NCBI GenBank assembly: GCA_038093975.1
Contig: JBBPTG010000365.1
Coordinates: 1-19,841, forward strand
Source: Chalciporus piperatus
Taxonomy: Eukaryota > Basidiomycota > Agaricomycetes > Boletales > Boletaceae
Direction of reading: 5' to 3'
Length of the DNA: 19,841 nt
A model generated the notes under the pieces. It did no database searches, was not told where the DNA came from, and worked only from the letters and a program-made list of their open reading frames with translations. The translations under genes were made by a program, and so were the position numbers. Below are positions 9,047-17,304 of the stretch, piece after piece; positions within the stretch are counted from its first letter, which is position 1; each line of letters opens with the position of its first letter.

Positions 9047-10539
9047 TTAATACAACACTTTACTCAATCGTTGTATCGAATTCAAGAGCACGTCACCCTG
9101 CTTCACCACCTTCTCGTATTGGGCATTCTTTAGTGACGGTCGCGTCGTTTCCACGATGCCGTGCACCTTGTCGATCGTACAATGTAGTCGTCCGTTGGCG
9201 ATAAAGCGCGACAGCTCGCTGAGATGTTATTCAGTAAAAACGTACATACGGGAACCGGACCGAACCTTACCTGTCGATAAAGTCGACACTGACACCAAAT
9301 GCGCCGCTGAAACTCTCGAGCGTGACGCTGCGGTAAGATTCTAATAGTTGACCGTACGCCAGAATGCGCATTTCTCGGATGTAGTAGCGGGTGTGCGGTG
9401 ATAGCAACCGTGAGGGTAGCAGATAGGTTTGCTCGAGGCTAGCTGTAGACGTGTGGTTGCACAGTTATGGCGTGTTCAAGGAAGATACGAATATAGATTC
9501 AAGCACGCACCCAACGCGACGAAAAATTTGGCGTAATGGCAGTCGTAAAGGCTGTTTACGAGATCACCGAGGACAGGGAGATCGGGCAAGACGGAGATAA
9601 CATCCGGGGCGGTAACGAGCTAAGGGAATCATCAATGTGTGAGCTCGCGGCGGCGGCGGATGCAAACCTTTTTCTTCAAATCTGGTCGTTTGATGGTCAG
9701 AGTATTGGTGATGACGGTAAGAGCAACGAATTCATTATAGGAAATGAGTTCAGTCGCTGTAAACGTGGACAGGGCGTCAAGCAGTAACTCGCCGCCTGTC
9801 TTGAATTGACGAATAGAGACTGCGTGAAGACCACGGTAGACTTTGAGGCGATTCCGCCTGTCCCAGTCACCACCCTCCTCGATGAATCTGTCGAATGTTA
9901 TGCATTCATGTGAGATCAGGGAGGTATGCGACGAACTTGTCTGCTTTGGCAAGGTTGTCGATGATAAGGTCGTTATCTCCAAAGAAGATTCCAATGCGGA
10001 TGAGGGCGAGTGATATATCTATCCTTGATCCGAGACCAGGTGTTTTCTCCAAAGCCAGCTTCTGCGCTGCCACGGCACCATCCTACCAAGCCGTGCGTTC
10101 AGCCAGGGCTCCATACTCGACTTGACCACTCCATTCGACACACCTTGTCGCCTATTCTTGTCAAATGGTTTGCACGAGCCTTGAGAGCGTCCGATATTTC
10201 CGACTCTCCCTCTGTCTTCTCAGCCTCTGCGAGTCGTTCGTCTAGCTTCTTGAGTTCCTCCTCGTTTGCTTTCTCCATTTCTTCTAGGAGTGTAGGATCT
10301 GAGGGAAGGGCACCCGAGGATACCACCCGTTTATAATACGGGGTCATTTCTGATCATAAAACGAAGCCCTAGTGAAGCAGATCTCGCCCTCGTATTAATC
10401 TGGACGTACTGTCAGCCTTGATCCCTTCTAGCAGTGCATTTCTGGCGTTGTCGTGTCTGTGACTGAGGGACGGGGACAGCAGGGTGAATACATGTTGAGG
10501 TAGAGTGAGATTTGGGATGGGAAGTATGGAGTCGTCCAT
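9047..10539 (-). CDS. rpn7: 26S proteasome regulatory subunit Rpn7 (PSMD6), seven exons
   Basis: Rpn7 is a PCI-domain scaffold subunit of the lid of the 19S regulatory particle, which prepares ubiquitinated proteins for the proteasome. Minus-strand exons, in transcript order, are 10539-10410, 10349-10144, 10082-9937, 9887-9668, 9619-9511, 9442-9271 and 9218-9047; the frame holds at every join and gives 384 residues, close to the 389 of human PSMD6. Conserved landmarks include [12 protein letters not shown] near the N-terminus, [20 protein letters not shown] (about 70-90), [40 protein letters not shown], and in the PCI half [18 protein letters not shown] and [19 protein letters not shown]. The end reads [15 protein letters not shown]. 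The gene looks intact. It runs away from rpn6, with 189 bp between the two start codons. Confidence 0.97.
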
Positions 10540-10728
10540 GGCGTTGAATGAGCACAAGATCGCTGCAGGGGGACGCGTCACTAAGTATATTGTCTCTTCC
10601 CACGAAACGGAGACGCGTCATTGCTGGCCACAGCGACGACCACGACCGTGACCACAACGACGACAACGACGACAACGACGACAACGACTCTGACCTGGGC
10701 TACGTTAAACCCTTGAATTTAGTAGGAA
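10540..10728. promoter_or_regulatory. Shared divergent promoter region of rpn7 and rpn6
   Basis: These 189 bp separate the start codons of two divergently transcribed proteasome-lid genes, so they must hold both promoters and both 5' leaders unless the leaders are very short. No match to the yeast proteasome control element (GGTGGCAAA) was seen on either strand. The region contains a 9-nt tandem repeat and an upstream ATG at 10548. Confidence 0.75.
10655..10688 (+). repeat. 9-nt tandem repeat, unit caacgacga
   Basis: Nearly four exact copies of caacgacga lie back to back, ending 40 bases before the rpn6 start codon, so in its promoter or 5' leader. The preceding bases (about 10634-10654) are related, degenerate CGAC-rich sequence. 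Confidence 0.9.
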
Positions 10729-12573
10729 ATGTCGACAAACGACGCGCTGTTGAAAGAGGCCGAGTCGGTCGCAACCACCAACCCAAAGCGCGCCGAGGAG
10801 ATCTACAAACAGATTCTCGTCCCATCAGGTATGTCCCATCGCTCGTCGTGCTGCGTACAGAGGTCATATGGAATCACTGTCAGCGTCAACATCCACTTCA
10901 ACCGGTGATCAGTCGCTGCGGGATCAGGAGGCTGCGATGATCAAGCTAGCCGAACTATATCGCGACCAAAAGTATGTGCATTTCATTCGCGCCTTGTGTC
11001 TGCAGGGAGGCTGATTGTGCACAGGAATGCCAAGGGTCTAGCAGAGGTCATTACACTCTCGAGATCGTTCATGTCCTCGACAGCAAAGGCTAAAACCGCC
11101 AAACTCAGTAGGTCGTCTGCTCGAGCTCTCAGCAGTTCCTAATCATGCGATTGTCTCCAGTCCGAACGCTACTCAACTACTTTAATGACATTCCAAACAG
11201 CCGTCAAGTGCAAACAGACGTCCTCATGGACAATATCGAGTGGTCAAAACGTGAAAAGCGCATATTCCTCAAGCACAGTCTCGAGATCCGCTTAGTTGCA
11301 CTGTAAGCGCCACCAAAAAGCCTGATTTCTCAACGTGCTTGCTCATCTGACCCTCGCAGACAATTGGAAGCCCTGCAATTTAAAGCCGCGTTGACCCGAA
11401 TCGACACCCTTTTAACCGAGCTCAAGAGACTGGATGACAAGATGATCCTCACAGAGGTCCATCTTCTCGAAAGTCGCGTCTACCGTGGTATCGGCAACTT
11501 CCCAAAGGCAAAGGTACGCTGGCATCCTCTTTAAAAAGCTCGTTAAAAACAACCATCCGTCAGGCTGCACTCACCTCAGCCCGAACGGCCGCCAATTCGA
11601 TATATTGTCCACCTCACTTACAAGCTTCTCTCGACCTTCAATCCGGTGTCCTCCATGCAGAGGACAAGGATTACACCACAGGATACTCGTACTTCTTCGA
11701 AACCTTTGAGAACATGACCGCTCAAGATGATCCAGCAGCTCTCACTGCACTCAAGTACATGTTGCTATGCAAGGTCATGCTCAACCTGGTCAGTTCGCGC
11801 GCACAAAATATCTCAAGTTTCACTCGTACTGATCCTCAAGTCACCCAGCCGGAGGACGTGACAGCGCTCCTAGCTGTCAAACTCGCAACCAAGTATGCAC
11901 AACTGCGAGAAATCGAATGTATGCGCGCCATCGCGATCGCTCATCAGAATCGTAACCTCGCCGAGTTCGAGAAAGTTTTGCGGGATTACAAAGACGGTCG
12001 GTTCCCCATCTCCTTTGTCCGCTCTTCGAAGCTGACATCCTCATCGACAGAACTCTCGTCCGACCAGACGATCCGTTCTCACCTCGCCGCATTATACGAT
12101 ACCCTGTTGCAACAAAACCTGCTTCGAATCGTCGAGCCCTATTCGATCATCGAAATCGACTATGTGGCGAAGCAAGTCGGGCAGAGCCGCCAGGACGTTG
12201 AAGCCAAGTGCGTGATTTGCATCCGGATCTTCTGGTTTCAGACTGAAGCGCCCGATAGATTATCGCAAATGATTTTGGACACGGTGTTGCATGGCGTACT
12301 CGATCAAGGAAGAGGGTGTCTTCTCGTGTACGACGAACTTGAAGTCGATGTACGTTATGCTATCCATACTTGCATTCTCGGTTACTCAACGCCGTGGGGG
12401 TGCTCGGTACACCAGAACACGTATGGCGCTGCTATCGATACCCTCGAGCAAGTCGGCAAGGTGGTGGACTCGTTGTATGGCAAGGTACGTTGATGTCTTT
12501 TTTTTTTTTTTTTTTTTTTGTTGCGCCATTTTTCTGACCCATCACGAAACGCTAGACGGTCAAGATTGCATGA
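10729..12573 (+). CDS. rpn6: 26S proteasome regulatory subunit Rpn6 (PSMD11), eleven exons
   Basis: Rpn6 is a PCI-domain lid subunit that clamps the lid to the 20S core. Exons are 10729-10828, 10884-10971, 11025-11107, 11161-11302, 11360-11513, 11564-11788, 11849-11996, 12051-12207, 12259-12349, 12416-12484 and 12556-12573. All joins keep frame and give 424 residues, against 422 in human PSMD11. Landmarks include NPKRAEEIYKQIL, NIEWSKREKRIFLKHSLE, TELKRLDDKMILTEVHLLES, GYSYFFETFENM, LTALKYMLLCKVMLNL and IAIAHQNRNLAEFEKVLRDY. In the PCI half come IRSHLAALYDTLLQQNLLRI, VAKQVGQSRQDVEAKLSQMI, GVLDQGRGCLLV and EQVGKVVDSLYGK. The last exon encodes only TVKIA plus the stop, behind a 71-nt intron with a 23-T run. 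The gene looks intact. Confidence 0.97.
12498..12520 (+). repeat. 23-base T run inside the last rpn6 intron
   Basis: A homopolymer of 23 T starts 13 bases after the donor of the final rpn6 intron (12485-12555). It is intronic and probably length-variable; base-calling in such runs is also unreliable. Confidence 0.9.
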
Positions 12574-12739
12574 GGACTCTTGTGTACATTAATTGGTTTC
12601 AGTACCGTTCGTCCCTTGTAATCAAGTACTCGAGCATCTGATGAAATGGTTCACTGGAAAAGTAATCCAGACTCTACGGTATGTGATCTATGGTAAAAGC
12701 AGCGTAAGTGGCCTTGCTTAAGGCACCGTGGAACTTTAA

Positions 12740-12753
12740 CCCCCCGAAAGGGG
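12740..12753 (+). promoter_or_regulatory. GC hairpin with GAAA loop in the leader of F-box copy B
   Basis: Six C (12740-12745), GAAA and four G (12750-12753) form a 4-bp CCCC/GGGG stem closed by a GNRA tetraloop, 91 bases before the copy B start codon. It corresponds in position and flanks (aacccc..., ...gtctac-caatc) to the hairpin of copy A. Confidence 0.35.
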
Positions 12754-12844
12754 TCTACACAATCAGCGACTCGGATCATCGGATTCATCCGTTAGTCTCC
12801 AGCCCCTTTAAATTAGGTCGTAGGCTCTTCTAAGGGACTTCACG

Positions 12845-14423
12845 ATGGACACGCGAAACCCACTACTATTCCCAGATCTATTCCACAACATATTGGACCA
12901 TCTTTCAAAATACTATCCATATACTCACTTCCACTTGAAGGCTTATGATAACAATGCCGGGTGGACTGGCATGGACGAGTACCGCTACTTGCCTTGGCTC
13001 AGACTTGTCGCGATTTCTCAGAACCTTGCCTCGACCGCTTGTGGCACCGACTTGGTTCTCTCAAATCACTCATTCTGTGCTATGGAGGAAAGCTGGAGAG
13101 ACCATATTATAACAGTGGTGGTGACAGGAGACTGAGACTGGTAAATGTGTTTCTTCTATTCGTTGGTATGCTCTCATCACACTGGCAGCCCCCACCAACT
13201 CCCGGTGAACTGAATATCATTCGTCGATACTCCCCACGGCTTAGGACACTCTATCTGCGCGACTCTCCTTCTACGCAGCTTTTACGATGCATAGGCTTGC
13301 AATCCGCCTCTTTCTTCCCCAACCTCAACTGTCTCGTCTATGACGATTCCGATACCCACCGTTTCAGTCCCTCTACTTTACCCATGTCCACCTTTGCTGG
13401 CCTGCTCACGCCCCAAGTCACCTCTCTGGAAATCGTCTTTGCAAAAAGGATTGACGGAGTACAGGCATTTCTCCGGGACTTGCATCAAATTTGTCCGAAT
13501 CTCAGAACTTTCACATTCAAAGCAAGATCCGATAGAGGAAGGGGGAGCGGTGATGGTCCCCTACAAATTCTGCACCGCGTCCCTGACTATTCTCGCTTCA
13601 AGAGCCTCCAGTACGTCTCCCTGCAAGGCTGCATCGATCACATCGCCTTTGAAAATCTTTCCCTCTCTTCCCTGCCTGGGCGGTTCTTCGCAATAGTTCT
13701 CCGCAATCAATTGACAGCGCTTGAAACGTCGTTGGGATCAGCGGACATTTCATTTCGCCATGCCAAATTGATGTTATCATCGACGGGGATCGACCCACTG
13801 CTTCCAGTGTAGATGCGTTCTTCAAAGCACTGGCCTCTTCTGGACATGCCGATTCGCTGCAGACAATCCCACTTACATACCCTCGGAGCCGTCAATTCGC
13901 ACCTGGCCATCTATCGTCTCACCTCCCCTCTCTTCTCACATCCTTCCGTCGCCTGGAGAAACTCGTGATCGATCTGGGTAATATCTCCATCGACGATGAC
14001 CAGTTAGCCGATTTGGGCTGTCTTCGGTCTCTCCGGGTCTTGAAGCTCACTTGCTGGGCGGCATTGTGGCCGTCGGTCAAGTATCCCACTCTTCGTGGAG
14101 TTTTGTCTTTGGTTGGATCTTGCCAGCAAGTTGGAGAGCTTACCCTGTGTGTCGATGTTGGACAGGTTCCACAAGACTCGGATGCTGATCCTACAATCCG
14201 CAACACTACTCTCACAACGCTACAATTTCTGGACTCTCCAATCGGTAATTGAGGAACGCGCGTAGCACGATTCATCCTTGAACATCTTCCGTCGGTGAAG
14301 TATGTCAGCAATATTTGCTCTGTGGAGGAATTACCTTGGTACGATTGGCGTGGGTGGTCTGATGTCTCCGGGAAGCTCTATCGGGGAATAGATTATGTAT
14401 CAAATGACTCAACTGATGGATGA
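12845..14423 (+). pseudogene. F-box/leucine-rich protein, copy B (two frameshifts and a nonsense)
   Basis: This is a paralogue of copy A with the same start (MDTRNPLLFPDL). Between the first helix and the ALLALAQTC motif it has 77 nt where copies A and C both have 78, so one base was lost, probably near 12965-12972, and the frame shifts. The next frame is open through the leucine-rich region (TSLEIVFAKR, LHQICPNLRTFTF) to about 13766, where 76 nt present in copy A are missing; that shift leads to a TAG at 13810-13812. The third part (LVIDLGNISIDDDQL, SLRVLKLTCW) has a TGA at 14250-14252 where copy A reads a serine codon. The final residues end at a TGA at 14421-14423, before the GAT repeat of copy A. 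It therefore cannot make the full protein. Confidence 0.85.
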
Positions 14424-14573
14424 TGTAGATGACCCAGATAGGAAGACAGTCGTTTTCTACTCCTCTAAGGATCTAGGGTCAACAAAGGGCTACACAACCA
14501 GTCTGTCATCGATCATCGATCATCATCCACACTTGATCCAGAACAAAGTTCCAAGTTTATTCTATTCTTCACG
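14424..14573. other. Spacer between F-box copies B and C
   Basis: These 150 bases contain the end of the copy B homology (gatgatgtagatgacccagat) and a degraded form of the leader seen upstream of copies A and B, including ggctacacaaccag at about 14488-14501. The hairpin is lost here. Confidence 0.5.
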
Positions 14574-14802
14574 ATGGACACGCGCAACCCGCTACTATTC
14601 CCAGATCTACACCAAAACATATTAGACCATCTCTACCAATTCCCTCCATATTTTCAGTCCCCTGTTTCTTTTTTTGGTGATGGACGCATGGTGGATAGAG
14701 ACGGACAAGCAGCGCTACTTGCCTTGGCTCAGACTTGTCGCGATTTCTCAGAACCTTGCCTCGACCGCTTGTGGCGCGAACTCGCTTCGCTCAAACCACT
14801 CA
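14574..14802 (+). pseudogene. F-box copy C, 5' fragment holding only the F-box
   Basis: This is a third copy of the same family, beginning with the shared MDTRNPLLFPDL and keeping the F-box intact through ALLALAQTCRDFSEP and LDRLWRELASLKPLT. Homology to copies A and B stops at about 14802. The open frame runs on through unrelated codons to the TAG at 14892-14894, for 106 codons in total. It lacks every leucine-rich segment. It could be a plain truncated pseudogene or could express an F-box-only peptide. Confidence 0.8.
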
Positions 14803-15099
14803 CATCAGGAAAAGTCCTAATCCCGAATCTTAACAAAAAAGCATCGGATTCACGAGAATTCCGCAGAATTCAGAGCACAGCAGAATTATCTTAGTCCTCA
14901 GAAAATTTACCTGGAATTCTCCTGATTCATTCAGTTTCTCGTGTATTCACCACCCTGCTACAAGAAACAGAATTATATTCGAGCAATTAAAGTGGGGTAT
15001 CATACTGTGCTAATGGGGTGACAAGAAGCCTGAAGAGGATATCTGGCATGGGCACGAGGGTGAGATTCAGGATGGGGAGAGGAGAAATTTGGTGCATGA
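14803..15099. other. Sequence after the copy C breakpoint, AT-rich with repeated gaatt motifs
   Basis: No gene is seen here apart from the tail of the copy C frame. The motif gaatt recurs (agaattccgc, agaattcaga, agaattatc, ggaattctcc, agaattatat) within about 120 bases. The unrelated character of this sequence marks the end of the duplicated F-box unit. Confidence 0.4.
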
Positions 15100-17176
15100 T
15101 CAGTCCGACTCGGGATCAGTCATTCCTTCGATGTCGAGGTGGATCAACAGTGAAGCACGGTTGTGATTCACAACAGTGTTCAGCGTCTCTTTGACGGACC
15201 CACTAGTTAAGCAAATGAGTGATCGTAAGGCACAGACAAGGATGAGAGACTCACGAGACAGTCTTGAAGAGGTGTGTAAATGTTGCGTGGTGCTTCGAGG
15301 CACTATCCTCTGCAAAGGCACAAATAAAATTGATCAGATGGTCGTAGAAACCTGCGAACACATTGGAGTTAAATTCTGTGTGACCCCCGTCAGAGTGATA
15401 GTCCCAGATAGCGGCGCGAACCTTGTGTATGGGTGAATGAGTGTTCTGAGTCATTCTACATGGTAATAAAGAAACTTCACATACCGCAATGCTCGCCAAT
15501 GCGACCATGGAAGGAGGAAGCTCAAGCTCATCAGGGTGTGTGTCGGGGAGCGACGACTTATACATGGAGGCGTACTTGACTCCGGGTGCGTCTTCACCAT
15601 AAAAGAAAGCATCCTCGATGGTCTGAAGGATGGCAAGTGATTGGAAAGGTTTCGTTCGCTTCGGCTTACCCTAGAAGCCATCAGCGAGCCATTCTCTGGA
15701 ATACCGCACACAAAGGCTTACCCCGGCATCCGTAGCAAAGATGTATGCATCACCCTTGAAGAGAGCATGAATATGCTCGTCTGATCTCCCCCTTTGAAGT
15801 CCGTAGGCACTTGGAACATGGCGCAGAGCAATATTCTTGATCTCTGTACGCAGCTTCCCAAGTCTTCCGCTCGGCTATGATATGTTTGTTAGTGGACCGA
15901 CAGAAAAATAATATTGTCAATAATTGGAAGGTAACTGACAACGCTCCATAGACGCCGGCGGTATTGCGGATCCATCGATATGCGCTTGTGCACATCCTTG
16001 CACCCTGGTGTCCCAGATGCAGCAAGCAACAGGACTTGGGTGAACGACTGATGCCGCTCGTTCAGATCAGCAAATGCATTACTGAAGACTAAATGCTTCT
16101 TAGCGAGTGGAATCGACGCCTGGAGCATTGCTTTAATGTGCGAATGTTGATCTTTGAGGTTGATTGAGCGACGACTATTCAATGAAAGGTCAGTTTCCTT
16201 TGGCCAAGCACTGGCACCTTCGGGAGCGGCTTGTGCTACCGAGTCTTCGTTCCTGCTAGCTTGGGCTTCATCACCACTCGTAGGGTCACCCTGTTGAGCT
16301 GCAGGCGAGCTGACAGTACCAGCGGGAGCCCATGTCGGGATCTGATCAAGTCACCAGTTTGGCATCAGTTATACATGTCCGGGAATGCGAAACGAACCTC
16401 GGCCCGCCGGCGCTGTTCCTTCGACGTAATTGGAACGGCGGGGTCAACCTTCTTGGAATGAATAGCCTTGGGAGCCCGGGCTGCAGGGGGACTAGCTGGT
16501 GGAACAAGGTTGTGCTGCGGTACGACGAGATGCTCCATGTCGGAGGAGAAGTCAGGGTCGATGGAATGACCCCCAGGCTTCAAATGGCCGCTCGATCGGG
16601 TTTTCGGGACACTGGCTTTCTTCTGACTTGGAACCGCTGGAGACCGGTCCCCCTTACTAGCTGATGCACGCACTGTGAAAAGACATCCGAGTCAGGAGGG
16701 TTATTGAGTCAGGCTGGACACACTACCTTTGTCGCGAGTCTGTACCTTCCGAGTCGTAGCCAAGGCTGGTTGAATATGCGGGCGCTATGTTGACATTTAG
16801 TGTCACAAGAGGCTCAGAAAATTGCATGTGCAGCTTAAGATAGGACATACCTCTAGTTCGAGTACTGCTCGTAGCTGTGCTGGATTCTTGTTAACCTTGT
16901 CTAGAAGGTCATCTTCTGAATCCTCGTTGCTCTCGTCCAACCTCTCAGACGCTTCTTCATCTGACTCGCTGGCAGACTCGCTAGTACCAGGCACGTCAGC
17001 AGCTCCATTGACGGCTGCCAACGCCAAGGCAATCACTTCAGCTGTGGTTTCTGAATCAACGAGGACACAAGTTAGACTAAAATTACCCCAAGAAATGGAG
17101 CAACATACTCAGCTTGGGTTTTGGACCATTCGAGCGTAGTTGCGAGTTGCTACTAGCCCGGATCAGGAAAAACCCT
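15100..17176 (-). CDS. DUF6532-like basidiomycete protein, start not found
   Basis: The C-terminal half resembles DUF6532, a basidiomycete family of unknown function. Minus-strand exons in transcript order are about 17176-17109 (5' limit unknown), 17050-16851, 16784-16727, 16672-16398, 16341-15940, 15874-15722, 15670-15485, 15421-15255 and 15202-15100. Introns are 51-66 nt with good GT...AG ends, and the frame holds throughout, giving about 514 residues after the first exon. The N-terminal part is disordered: acidic and Ser-rich (SESASESDEEASE), then basic and Pro/Ala-rich. The domain includes LFKGDAYIFATDAG, PFQSLAILQTIEDAFFYGED, LELPPSMVALASIAV and FNSNVFAGFYDHLINFICAF. No in-frame ATG occurs in the first two traced exons, and a TGA lies in frame just upstream. 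The gene sits directly downstream of the Plavaka transposase on the same strand. Confidence 0.75.
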
Positions 17177-17304
17177 GTATGTCATAGCCAGTCATTTGTA
17201 GTCATATGTGCACCTATGACTTATTTGTGCACTTTTGTAAACAAATGGAACAATTTATGTACATATGGATCTTTTTTGAATCGACATTGTAGCATCTACA
17301 ACTA
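17177..17304 (-). other. AT-rich junction between transposase and DUF6532-like gene
   Basis: This is the 3' flank of the transposase gene, where the element's terminus is expected. It holds a 7-bp inverted repeat (gtcatag 17181-17187 / ctatgac 17214-17220) and two gtgcac palindromes (17208-17213, 17227-17232). The matching transposon end lies outside the window, so the terminus cannot be fixed. Confidence 0.4.

Noticed and set aside
17177..17304. TET/JBP passenger gene or mapped inverted terminal repeat of the Plavaka element
   Set aside because: No TET/JBP-like frame exists in the window, and only one side of the element is present, so an inverted repeat cannot be established from the 7-bp repeat seen here.
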